Shown here: in pieces, positions 1 to 11,408 of the stretch
Layout: every line of letters starts with the position of its first letter
Position numbering within the stretch: the first letter of the stretch is position 1
Origin: Moringa oleifera
Lineage: Eukaryota > Streptophyta > Magnoliopsida > Brassicales > Moringaceae
NCBI GenBank assembly: GCA_021397835.1
Contig: JAJFZO010000344.1
Location: forward strand, 7,998,001-8,062,000
Reading direction: 5' to 3'
Length of the DNA: 64,000 nt
The notes under the pieces: generated by a model
Database searches by the model: none
What the model saw: only the letters and a program-made list of their open reading frames with translations
What the model was told of the DNA's origin: nothing
Translations under genes and position numbers: made by a program

Positions 1-356
1 AATTTCTCATATCGGTCCATTCTCGGGTCCAAGCTATCACGGGGCAGTTCATGTGTCTTCGCGAACTAGGATCTAAACGATGTCGTTTGATATTCCATTT
101 ATTTAGATTCGGGCCTCTGGGAACACTATCAAGCCCAATGTCACCGATAACGATCCAACTCCTAGCTTTTACCTAGGAGTACTGTGCAAAGTGCCAAACT
201 ATGAACTGGCCGGCTGAAGTCAAAGGTTATTATTCTCAATTACTCCGAAAATTGTTTAATTCCCAAGATTAAGGTTTAAATCCACTTAAAAAGCCAGAAG
301 CTTTTTACATTTATGTTGAAAGTTTCGAGTTTTGGTGAATTTGGTTTAAGTTGAGA
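1..356. other. 5' flank of SAE1
   Basis: Upstream region and probable 5' UTR of the SAE1 gene. I see no other gene and no clear named regulatory motif. The SAE1 ATG at 357 follows directly. Confidence 0.4.
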
Positions 357-3300
357 ATGGACGGAGAAGAGCTGACCGAGCAGGAGACTGCGTTATACGA
401 TCGCCAGATTAGGGTTTGGGGCGCTGATGCTCAACGAAGGTACGTGTATTTTCTAGTGGAAAGTTGATTTTTTTTTTTTTTGGCGCATTTCATTTTGTGC
501 AAAGTATTGGTATTTTAAATTACGATATTCCATACACGTGCGAGCAATAACATTTCTTGAGCTATGTTATTATTTACTTAGGGTGCTCTGGTTTGTGGTC
601 TTATGTTGTTTTGCCTAATTTGTTTTTTCATTACAGGCTGAGTAAATCTCATATATTAGTATGTGGAATGAATGGGACTGTTGCTGAGGTAAGCTCTTTA
701 ACTTGTTATAACTTTTAAAAGGAGCAGTTCTGCTGTGTAATTTGGTGTAGTTCATCTTCTTAGTTGGTTTGTGTACTTTACATGTTTATGGCTTTAACTT
801 CTTCCCTCTTTTTCAGTTTTGCAAAAATATTGTTCTAGCAGGAGTTGGTAGTTTAACTTTGGTGGATGATGGGGTAGTGACCGAGGAAGCATTACATGCA
901 AATTTCTTACTGACACCCGATGAGAGTGTGTATGGTGGGAAAACTCTTGCTGAGATTTGTTGTGATTCTCTGAAAGAATTCAATCCAATGGTTCACGTAT
1001 ATGTAGAAAAAGGTTTTTCTTCTATTACACCACTATTGTGTTGGCTGTTATTTATTAGTTGATGGTAACATATGTTGTGTAAGCTTTTGTGGTTCCATTT
1101 TTATTTTTATTTTACTGATGGGTAATAGCTATGTGGAGCTAACAAAAGATGTTTTGACCAAAATGTTTGATCTTACAGGTGATTTGTCAACCTTTGGTGC
1201 AGAATTCTATGAAAAGTTTGATGTTGTAGTTGTCAGTGGCTGCTCCCTTTCAACAAAAGTACTAACAACACCTTGCTCATTAATAGATGATTTAAACAAT
1301 ACCTTTGATAGTACTTATTTTCCTGATGGTTTCTTGTAACATTTGTGTGTCATACTCTGGTTTCTAATAGTTAATGCTTTTGTTACAGAAAGTGATCAAC
1401 GAGAAATGCCGGACATCGTTGAAGCGTTTGGCATTTTATTCAGTTGATTGTAGAGACTCATGTGGTGAAATATTTGTTGACTTGCAGGACTACAAGTATG
1501 CAAAGGTGAATGTCTTATGCCCTCTTAACAGTTGTCTGTTTCCTGGGTTATTTGTAGCTTGTTTTTGTTCTTTTCTTATAATTTTAAAAGAGAGAAGACA
1601 TATTAGTTGATTTTAAATAGAAAATTTCCCCTCACTTGGGATCATAGATTTTCTGTAGTTTTGATTTTATTCACTCTGTTCATACTCTAAATGTTGGAAC
1701 CTGTCCCTTGCGTACTTAACCTGCTATCTCTTGTTGACAGTGTTGTCATTTATTCTTTATGAAATAGATACAATAAAGTCATCTGTGGTGCAAGTTCTTT
1801 ATGATTTGCCATTTGCTACTCATTTCTCATACGTTACTCTATGTACATTTTAGCTTTTTTGTGACTGATGAGTGCTTCTCATTTCAAGCAGAATTCTGTT
1901 TGAGAATGCTTTTTTATTCCTTAGTGCAAAATATAGTTAGGTTCTACTGAATTGTCATTTGACTCGGACTTAGACTTGAGTTTTTATGAATTCTTTCTTC
2001 CTTGACAGAAAAAGCTTGAAGAAACTTTTGATTGCGAACTAAAGTTTCCAAGTTTTGAGGTATTATTGGCTTCCTCACTTTTTTCATCGCACAATATTCA
2101 TTTCTAACACACTGATTATTACTGAAATACATATTCTTGCTCAATCCCTGATCCTGCTATACTATCTCCATCTATGTAATGACTGAACAAGTACCTGCTA
2201 TTCTACCGTCTAAGCTGATATCCATCCAAGTATGCCTAAGATTTTACTCTCAAGGTTTGTTGTACAATCTGTATTAACTGAGTGGGTTGAATTGTCAAAA
2301 GCAAGTACATTTCACTGTCATGTTGATTCTTCTTTTTTTATGCAGGTCAATGGTCCAATTAGTTCTGTTTATAAGCTAGCTAATCACATGTTCATACGCC
2401 TTAAATGTGATGGTTAATTGAGGGGTTAACCATGTATTGCAGAGGCTATTACTGCTTAAAAAACGTAAGCAGAGCACAGAACTGTTACATGTACATGTAT
2501 TAAGATTGCTAAACATCCACTAGTTAAATTAGAGTTGGTTGCAAAATCAAGTTCTGCTGGGTTTTTTTATACCATTGACTGGTGACTCCTTACTACCGAA
2601 TGAGGGCATGTACTTTGGTGCTTAGTTTGTTGATGCGTGCATGATATTATTTTGATGCAGGAAGCAATTTCGGTACCTTGGAGATCACTCCCTAGGAGAG
2701 TGTCAAAGCTTTACTTTGCTATAAGAGGTGTGAATTTTTCTTTTCTTTTTGTTTGATATGAGAGATATGGTTAATTAAGAAGATGATTCTTAAATAAGTG
2801 TAAGGGGAAAAAAATTGTGAAACTTTAAACAAAAAAGAATGATATGAGCTAGTTTAGGTAAGGGCTTGAAAGAACTACTCTTGTCTTTGTGGAAGACAAT
2901 GGTCCTTCACATTGAATTGGAGTTTATATCCTAATTACCACCAGGGATTTGTGTTCATTAAACTCCAGTCAAGACTGGGTTTCAACTAGTTTATGAGTCC
3001 TGTATATTTGAAGATTGTTTTTAGCATATTTACTTGGAGATTCTGTTTAGGATGGGATTCTTTTTGTTAGAAGATTGGTTTAACTGTAATGTAACTGGAT
3101 TCAAGATGTTGATGTCTATGGATTTTACAGTGATAGAACAGTTTGGAGAGACTGAAAGCCATAATCCAGGAGAAATATCAGTTGCGGATCTCCCTGGTGT
3201 TCTGAAGCTGAAAAAGGAGCTTTGTCAGGCAAACGTATGGTACTTGAAATTTAATGTTTATGACGTAATAGTGCTCAACATGTTCTTATACATACCATTT

Positions 3301-3630
3301 CAAATGCATTGCAGTCACTGAATGAGTCTCATATTCCTGATATCCTCCTAGAAAGATTGCTGACAGGCACAAGAGAATTCCCCCCAGTCTGTGCCATCCT
3401 TGGAGGAATCCTTGGGCAGGTGGTATTTCAAACTATTATTTTTTTCGTTCTTTGTGTTGTCAAAAATTTAATTAGTCTAATTTGAAAAGGTTGGCTACTT
3501 AACACTGCAGGAAGTTATCAAAGCAATATCTGGGAAAGGTGATCCCCTCAAGAATTTCTTTTTCTTTGATGCTATGGATGGGAAAGGCCTGATTGAAGAT
3601 ATATCCAACCCTAAGCAGGCTGCTGAGTAG
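357..3630 (+). CDS. SAE1: SUMO-activating enzyme subunit 1 (SAE1), complete
   Basis: SAE1 pairs with SAE2 to form the SUMO E1 enzyme, which adenylates the SUMO C-terminus; the catalytic cysteine sits in SAE2, not here. Ten exons join in frame: 357-439, 637-688, 817-1012, 1179-1258, 1389-1505, 2009-2059, 2661-2727, 3131-3234, 3315-3419, 3511-3630. They total 975 nt and 324 residues, close to the roughly 320 residues usual for plant SAE1. The N-terminus (LYDRQIRVWGADAQRRLSKS, about residues 13-32) and the nucleotide-binding stretch GMNGTVAE...GVGSLTLVDD (about 38-63) are typical of the ThiF/E1 fold. The C-terminal part has FPPVCAILGGILGQEVIKAI. All introns are GT-AG. No lesion is visible. Confidence 0.95.
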
Positions 3631-4645
3631 CTTATTCAGGGAGCATCTGCTGAGTTTCTGTTGATGGTTTTTCTAGGATAAACTGACCATCTATTAAGGA
3701 TATTGTAGCTAACAAGTGATCTCCAGCAAATTGTTGTTAGACATAATAGTTTCAGGCTGTTCCTAGACCTGATGGTATTGCCAGTGAATTTTAGTCATAG
3801 CACCCAACAGTTGTAACATTATGAACATGAGCATTTAAGCTGACTAAGATCTATGATTTAATGTATCTAACCTTATATTACCACCCCCCCACCCCCCATC
3901 CCCCCTTCCAAATTACAATGCCTAATGGAACATGGGTGAATTTGCATGCGGGCAGTCATGTAACCTCCAAGATGCTAGTCCAGTGGCCATACTGCCATAT
4001 CTTTCCCAGAGTTGGAGTAGCCATTGATGTAGCTGTGGTCTGTGGAAGCACACGGGCTGATTATTATTTCTGATACAGGTGGGCAAAATGTTGCCCTGAT
4101 CATGTTTTCTGAAATAATCCACCAGTTTGTCTACAATTGATCTTGAGCTGCTTCTGGTTGTCTGTGAGTCTACTTTCAGACAATGAACCAGTGCTTCTAA
4201 ACATGATTCTCTTTGGTGCATTGTATCAGTAAACAGAGAACTGTAAATGGTAATCCAGACGAGTGGTGAAAACTACTGCTTAACATAGCAAGTCCACGTT
4301 AGAAGACAACTAGGAATGAAATCAAATACAAGGAACCAAACCAGAAAGGAAAAATATCCGCCGGTAAATCTCGTGATTTGGAGAGGTAATGATGATTTAT
4401 TCTTGAGTTGAATCCAGTACCCCATAAAGGGCCCAGATTTTGTCCATAATGGTATGGATTCTATAAGCAAGATCCAAGAACAACTTCTTGGGAAAAAATT
4501 CAAAAACAGTGATAAATAAAGATCGTGGGTGGTTTCATTCCCCTAAAGACTCTGTCCCTTTTGAGTTCAAAAGACTAACTTCCCTCTTATCCTTTATTCA
4601 AAAGCTCCAAGGAGAACATAGGATGCAAAAATCCGAGACCCCACC
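3631..4645. other. Intergenic: SAE1 3' UTR and flank
   Basis: Contains the presumed SAE1 3' UTR, a C-rich tract near 3883-3908, and the upstream region of the next gene. Open frames here on both strands show no family features and I regard them as chance. Confidence 0.4.
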
Positions 4646-5401
4646 ATGGAAGGACCAAGCATGAGGAAGAATCAAACAAATGACGAACTGAACTTGCTGT
4701 TCCAGGACTTGCAACAAGAATGGCACTCCATAAAACAGGCAAAAACAAAATTCCTGCCTAGAGTCTCAACAGATTCTCTCACCCCTGGTAAAGCTCTTTG
4801 GCTGCTGGATAACTCTCCCAGAATCCTCATGTCATCGCTCCAGGACAGGAGGGCTCCGTCTGTGGGAGAAGCCTGGGAGGTGAGGTACAAGGATTTGGCA
4901 ACTGAAGAGATAATCAGAGAGAGAAAGGCAGCCATTGAGAGTGGAAAGTTGAAAGGCAGGCGGCTTTTTGAGGGGGTGGAAAGAGGAACCGAGGTGGGCT
5001 TTGGAGGAACAGAAGACATAAAAAGGGAATTCAATGAGTTGGATCGGGAGATTGAAGTGACGTCTGTGTTGTCCTATGACTCTGATGATGAGAAAGAAGT
5101 TTGTGGAAGCAATGAAGCCTTGTCACCTGCTTGTTGTCGATGTAGCTCTTGTATCTCATTATCAAAATCATCTTCATCTTCTTCTGCTTCTCCTCTGTGT
5201 AGTGAGAATGCAGACAACGACCTAGCCATGGTAATTGTGGAAGAAAAGAGATTGGCTTGTCATGTTGGTGATGAGAAAGCAAGATGGAGAGTGGTTATGG
5301 GTTTCTTCATCATTGCTTTAACTGTATGTGCAGTTAGTATAATCTCAGTGAGGTGCTCTGATGGATATGGAGTTGATAAGGTGACTCTAGTCCCTACATG
5401 A
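4646..5401 (+). CDS. Tail-anchored membrane protein of unknown function, 251 aa
   Basis: Single-exon ORF that I do not recognise as a named family. The first ATG is used (MEGPSMRKNQ). Residues 1-140 are hydrophilic and charged. Residues about 74-115 (GEAWEVRYKDL..EEIIRERKAAIESGKLKGRR) look helical. An acidic stretch (YDSDDEKE, about 144-151) is followed by a Cys/Ser-rich part (CCRCSSC, then a serine run, about 163-180). One hydrophobic segment (about 216-236, VVMGFFIIALTVCAVSIISV) lies 15 residues from the end. A single C-terminal membrane segment with no signal peptide predicts tail anchoring with the N-terminus in the cytosol. The biased composition and clean length argue for a real gene. 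Function is not inferable. Confidence 0.7.
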   Translation: MEGPSMRKNQTNDELNLLFQDLQQEWHSIKQAKTKFLPRVSTDSLTPGKALWLLDNSPRILMSSLQDRRAPSVGEAWEVRYKDLATEEIIRERKAAIESGKLKGRRLFEGVERGTEVGFGGTEDIKREFNELDREIEVTSVLSYDSDDEKEVCGSNEALSPACCRCSSCISLSKSSSSSSASPLCSENADNDLAMVIVEEKRLACHVGDEKARWRVVMGFFIIALTVCAVSIISVRCSDGYGVDKVTLVPT

Positions 5402-6512
5402 TCTGGTTGCCAACACGAAATCTCTCATATTTTTGAAATGCATCCATTTTTCTTAATCAGAGGAGGTTGGTAAACTGATCTGTCTTTTCATATTTTTCAA
5501 GTGTGCTTTTGTTCTGATAACTTTATCTTTCAATCTACTATCTAGCATTGAGAACACGTGTACGAAGTATAGATTATGATTTAATTTCACTGATTAGCAA
5601 TGATGAACTGTTCATATCTGTGTTGATCAACACATCAAAACTATAAATTATCAAACGCAAACTGAGGATCATGATCCCGGCAAGCAAGGAAAACTTCATC
5701 TTATGGCATTTTATTCAATCTATCTCGGTATACTTGGATTAAGGGGCATCTTTTTACTAATCTGTAAAGTGAAAAATGCTTCAGACTTTCTTCTCTGTTG
5801 CAAGGATCTCATATTGGAAGGCTAGAAAGGCTGGAATAGACAAGCATTTGGACAATTTAGGAGTACTTCCTATCAGATACACCCAGATATGGTTGAGATG
5901 ATGGTAGCTATCAGAAAGCATAGGTTATGAAACCTGGCTGACATTTTGTTATAGGAAGACAGAAAATGGAGATGAAGGTTGAAAAAGGAAGCTAATATCC
6001 CCTGATAAAACTAAGAAAACTTAAAACACTGTAATGTCATATGCTTAATAGTAACTAGAAATAACTACACGGTGGCAGGGAGAACGGGAGATCATATACT
6101 AGGCTGGTCTTATAAGTTCTATGGTAGTGTAAGAACACTTCTGGGCTATCAAAATTCTGTTAAAGTTTTTTCTACTTTTGTAAGTTCTGTGAAGGCTGGT
6201 TCAGCCCTAACAGCAGAGGCTTGGAAGCTCTAAACTTCGCTCAGGCTTTATTCCTAACAGAAATCATAGCTGAAGCTGATAATGCCAGTTTTATCAGCCA
6301 TTTGAATCCAGGACACTGAATTTCTCATGTCAAAATTTAGCAGCAGGTAGCAAGAAAGTGGCACAGACAAGTTGATTCATCAACTTCACAGGATGCTTAG
6401 AAGAATTGAATTGTGGAGGTGTTAGTCTTCCACCTTTGATTAAACATATTGTGGTAGATAGCAAATTTCTGTGTGCATATAAACACTGTAGAAAGCATGT
6501 TAGGAGCAAAAC
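5402..6512. other. Intergenic between convergent genes
   Basis: Lies between the 3' ends of the tail-anchored protein gene (+) and the WRKY gene (-), so it holds both 3' UTRs. I see no further gene. Confidence 0.4.
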
Positions 6513-8712
6513 TCATAAGGTAGTATGCGTGTGCATCTGTCTTAGGATCTCTGTGAAGCTCTCAGTGAACCTCTCGATTGGATGTGTATGCATCCCTTCG
6601 TAAGTTGTCAGCACAACCTCTTCATCACTGGAACTGCGTTGGACTTGCTTCTTTACATTGCACCCTTTATGGGTACACTTATAATAGCTTCTGCCAAAGA
6701 AAATAAACAAAATCAGCTCATTTAACCAGGAGATAAATCCCCTGGACAGTTGCTGTGTCAACTTATGGATTAATGTTTTTTTAGCATTGACCCTTGTGAC
6801 AACTTTGCTCTAACTAAGCAAATCTCATCAAGAAACTCAAAATTGTGTACAAATGGGAGCCTACTGGAGATTCCAAGCCAAAGCAGAAGGTAGGAAGGAA
6901 TCTGGAATTGGACCTGGAAACTGAAAATGCTGATATTTTACCTGGGAAAGAATGAGCTGAAACACAACAAGATCCGATAACCCAAAAGACTTTACATGAA
7001 ACAGAAGAAGACAAGGAGGCCCGATATCATCAATAGTGGTCAGACCCATCCACTCTGCTAATTGTTACTGATTTGACATGGAAGATCACAAGCAAAGCAT
7101 CATCTATAAGGATAAAATGGACCAGCTTGTGAGCTAATGCCTGACAGATATCTAAGTTCTTACTTGATAGGGCAATTAGGAAGCATGCTTAGTAGATATT
7201 GCTCTAAGTCTCTAACTCTGGATATTGAAGTAAAAGAAATTGCTAAAATCTGCTTGACTTCATTTTCTAGCTGTTGAAACAGGCACTGAACAAGTACTAG
7301 TCAAACTAGGAAAGCTAGTGGTTCCATACTAAGCCATGGAGCTGTAAGAGACTCCAACTGACAAACATTGGCCTGAGATAAATGACAAAATTAAGGAGTT
7401 TTCATATCAATGACTGCTTAAGTTAGATGATTGAGGTCCTTCAAGGAGGATATGGCAATTTTCTGTCTGTCCTTTTCAGGAAAGCAATGATATGAGGTTG
7501 AATGAGAGGAACATGACAAAAATAAGGACAAGGGTGTTTGGAAATGCTTAGCAGTTGTTCCTACCAGGGACTAGACCATTGAGATTGTAATACCAGTAAC
7601 TGCATCTGCTGAAGAATTTGACTTGATATGATATGAGAATGGCATGGGATGATAAGGCTGAAGAAGACATGATGCTATCATGAGGAAATTATTTACTGAA
7701 CTTTACAGACTAAAGGTACAAAACATGTTAATAGCTATATGATTGAACAACACTTTCCCAGATTGAGCATCGAATAAGCCTGAATATGATTTTCCATTGA
7801 CCCAATGTTCAGCGCATTTAAACATTCAGAGAAGGGTTTAAGTTCCAAATATATCTTCCAGGATCAAAAAGTTACTCTTTGATCTTGATAATGTATAAAC
7901 AGCAGGACAGGTTCCATTAGTCATAAAGAATTGGTGCAACTTTTCATGAAAGCAGAAAAGAAGTATCTTCTGTAAATGTTAGATACAGAAACAACGGAAA
8001 AACTTCACTTCAATGGCAAGTCAGAGGACTAAAATACAGAAACATATGCATATATAGAGGAATTAATGCTTAGTACAGGTAAAGCTGTGTCCATGCATAA
8101 CTTGAGGGAGAACTTCTTTCACGATACTGCATGAGCATAAATGATTTGGAATTATATCATGCCAACTACCAACTCGGGTTATACCAATTTTATTTGCATG
8201 ATAATGGTTTCAACAACCTGATTGATTCTTTTCCTTAATTTTTTCACTTTCCATGGAGTGAAAGTGACAAGATACTCCCACATATCACTCTCCTCTTCCG
8301 TCCCCTCCCACTCAAAAGAAAGATAGCATGTCAAAGATGAAGAAGAACCAAAGATTCCAGCTGAAAGGAAAAGAGGGAAAGGAATGTACTACCTTGGGTA
8401 TTTGTTATTCTTTACTGTTTTTTGCCCATATTTCCTCCATCGATACCCATCATCCAATATGTCAACACGGCTTCTTGTTTGAAAAGCATATTTGTGCCTC
8501 CTGATCTCCTTACTGTCTGCTCTCTTTCCTGATCTCATCTCACCATCGTTAATGTTATTGCCATCCAATTCTTGAACTTCAGTATCCATCTTCATCCCAT
8601 CAGAGTTGTCACCCGGCAAGTAAGTCTGGTTATCTGCCATAGTTATTGAGGAGGGAGAAGCTGAAGACGTTGATGACGATGAGCCTGGGAAAAATATTTG
8701 GTAGTTCTCCAT
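6513..8712 (-). CDS. WRKY group IIc transcription factor, WRKY75/45-like, complete
   Basis: DNA-binding regulator of W-box (TTGAC) promoters, acting in the nucleus. Two exons on the minus strand, 8712-8393 and 6690-6513, join to 498 nt and 165 residues. The intron (about 1.7 kb) splits the Arg codon of YPR|SYYKC, the position typical of WRKY domains. The domain has WRKYGQK followed by the C2H2 zinc ligands (CTHKGC ... HTH), and it ends in THPIERFTESFTEILRQM, which resembles the WRKY75/45 subclade. The N-terminus MENYQIFFPGSSSS is serine-rich. The frame is open upstream of 8712, but 8712 is its first ATG. No lesion is visible. The exact orthologue within group IIc cannot be fixed by eye. Confidence 0.93.
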
Positions 8713-9951
8713 TATTGGAGCTAACAATCTAAACCGAGCTTTTATTTGTTTCCTGTATGAGGAAGAACAAGACAAAGTTGAAAAGAGGAGAGGAGCAGGC
8801 TAGCTTATTATGGCATAACATGGGTAGAAAAGGGTGGGGGTTAATGGAAAGGCGTCCAACTTAACTGACTTGACAGAATTGACCCATGTAAAGAGTGATT
8901 TCCATGGATGCATCCCCTCACAAAGATTAAGAGTATGTGCCGTAAACGGCACGCAAATTGACAAACAGAAGGATGGTTTAGTTTCTTGTCGAAAAGGTTG
9001 CCAAGAATAAATGATTTTAAGCCCATAAGTTATGAAAGTGGACGAGCATGGAAGTTGAACTGATGAAGAAGCCATGCCAACCAGCTTAATCATAGAATTA
9101 CTTCTTGTGTTATATCTGAAATATAGATGTAACATCATGGACTTCCATGGATGACTAGCTCTGGTTGTAGCTTAGAGCTTGCTTAACGTACTTAAACTAC
9201 GAAGGAAAAGGAGTATGCTTGCTGTTTATTCTCACATAGAAGCCATCTTCAGCCAATCAGCCAATAGCATCACTTAAACTGGTAGGTGAATTTCATGCCT
9301 CGAGGTCAAAAAGCAGATATTTAAGTTTCAACTAATCAATTGAGTGCACACTCCCCACTTTCTACATGTACAGTTCATCGCATGAGCTTTAACGCTAAAT
9401 GACTTGGGCATACATAAGAGGAATTTTCGCTGGGTTTTCCTCGGAGCTTCAAGGAAGATCAATATCTCAGAAAAACACTACCTGCTGTAGTGCATGGGAC
9501 ATGTCGGCATGGTTTTATGGGGATATGAAGTCCTATTGCTGTCTGTGGTTAATTATAATGATTAATGATGGTATTAAGTAAATACATTCTCAAATCATTT
9601 GGACTTCTTTCAAGAGGGGTCACTGGTACTCTGTCTCATCTACCAATTTTTCGGGCTTTCTTTTTCCATATGGGGGAGGATTAGATTGATTTGTCGCAGT
9701 GTCACTGGTTTTGTTTCAATCAAGCTCTCTAGGAATAATTTATTAGGAAAATACTTGAAAAGAAGAGAAAGCAAGAAGAAAATGAAAATCAAGGATTACC
9801 ATAGGAGAATAGCAAGCAAAGGTCTATGAAGAGAAGATGTAACTCCATTGGTCACACTAATATGTAGCATGGAGAAAGAAAGCTGGAAGGTAAAGGCAAA
9901 TTATAATAGCATATCCACAAGTGATATATCCACTTGTGGTTGGACTCTGAA
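8713..9951. other. WRKY upstream region / intergenic
   Basis: Upstream of the WRKY gene and downstream of the UAM gene. It contains W-box-type sites, TTGACC at 8879-8884 and GGTCAA at 9304-9309. Open frames here look fortuitous. Confidence 0.35.
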
Positions 9952-11408
9952 TCAAGCAGCTGCTTCTGCTGGTGTGTTGAACTCCTCCCAGGCTTCAATC
10001 CAAGTGACCATGGCATCTGCAAGCTTCTCAAAGTAAGGATCAATATGACCCAATTTCTCTTTGACCTGCCTGGAGAGGGCAAGGGAGCACTTCAGGGCTG
10101 TTGTGCAGTCTTTTGGCAGGACAACAGATTGGAACAATGGAATCAGCTGTTCCTGCCAGTATAGACCCTTGAATTCCTTCTTCAAGTTAGAAAACGGGTT
10201 ACTTGCTTTGTTGTGCCAAATGTAAGGCAGCCCTGTCTTGGCCCCAAGACCCAGATGGTCACAGACAACCTGGAAACCATATCCATTGATACCCATCAAA
10301 TCTAGATACAATTATAAATTCCATGGATAAAGCACAAACCAGACAGATCACAGAGGTGGGCATCAAAATCTGACAAAGAAAAGAAGAAGAAATATGAGTC
10401 CAGGGCAAGGGAGATACCTTGGAGCATCAGCCAGTCCACATATCATCGCATCGGCTAATAGGTTGCCCATCACCTATGAGCCCAAAGTACATGGCCGGCC
10501 CTATGAGTTCCCTGTTAAAAGCCAGGTTCATTCCACACATTGGATACAGGGTGCCCTTTGGGATTGTCATCACGGCATCCACGTACCTGCATGAGCCAAA
10601 ATTAATGCATAATTAGGCAAATTACACTGATTCTTCCTTGGATCTAGGATTTTTCTGTATCAAAAAGGCAGTGGGTGTGGTATACAGTGAACCTGTTGTT
10701 GCGTTCCAGAGGCTTAACAAGCTGAGTGGGGGCATCATAGTCAGGAACGTTGAGCCAAAGGCCATGAGAGACAGCAGTGGGCACTCCTTCCCTTAAGCTA
10801 AATGGGTATCCCCTAACAAAGTCTGCTCCCTCTCTGAAGGGATCATACAGAGTATTGAAGAAGAGTGGAGTTGATGGTGTTAGCAGATTCTTGATATGCA
10901 TGCTCCAATGCGTTTATCTCCTTTCCACTTGGATCCTTTGCCACCTTTTTTTTTTTTCAGGATTATGCAGTCACCATAATCACAAAAGGAAATTAAAAAC
11001 CAAAAAAATACAAAAAAGTAGTGTTAGCTGATCAGTCCTGCATGATACACATCAGGATTGCTTACATATATAACAATAATGGCTGGAGAGAGAACTTGCG
11101 AAGCAATCATCGTCAATGGTGAAGATGTACTTCTTCTTGGAGATCAAGAAGGCGAAGCAGCGACAAGCCGAGTCCAAGAAAGAAACGCAATTGGCCTTGG
11201 GTCCCATGATCCGATTCACATCGTCGCGATTATAGAGCTGGTAGTCAAAACCATCCGGTACCGGGATCGTCTTGGTAGGGTCTCCATCCTGGATGATGAT
11301 CAGGTGATAAGGTTGGAAGAAGGGCCTCCAGGACTCCAAGAACTCCAGGCTCCTGATCGTCGGAATCACGATGTCTAACTCATCCTTCAGCGGCACTGCA
11401 TGAGCCAT
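9952..11408 (-). pseudogene. UDP-arabinopyranose mutase / reversibly glycosylated polypeptide (RGP4-like), disrupted
   Basis: Family role: interconverts UDP-arabinopyranose and UDP-arabinofuranose for cell-wall arabinan synthesis, at the cytosolic face of the Golgi. Exons: 11408-11100, 10944-10693, 10586-10418, 10269-9952. Exon 1 carries [18 protein letters not shown], then QDGDPTKTI and the DDDCF (DxD) motif. Exon 2 has [18 protein letters not shown]; exon 4 has [15 protein letters not shown]. Two lesions are visible. Exon 2 has one extra base just after [12 protein letters not shown] (252 nt where phase needs 251), moving [11 protein letters not shown] into another frame. Exon 3 has TGA at 10429-10427 where the family has the second Trp of WAGW. 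Intron 1 would need a GC donor (TTC|GCAAGT), and its acceptor follows an A-run, not pyrimidines. Without the lesions it would be 348 residues. Either a recent pseudogene or assembly error. Confidence 0.88.

Noticed and set aside
8713..8775. N-terminal extension of the WRKY protein to 8,775
   Set aside because: The frame is open, but position 8,775 is a TTG, not an ATG. The first ATG is at 8,712 and gives a typical MENYQ start.
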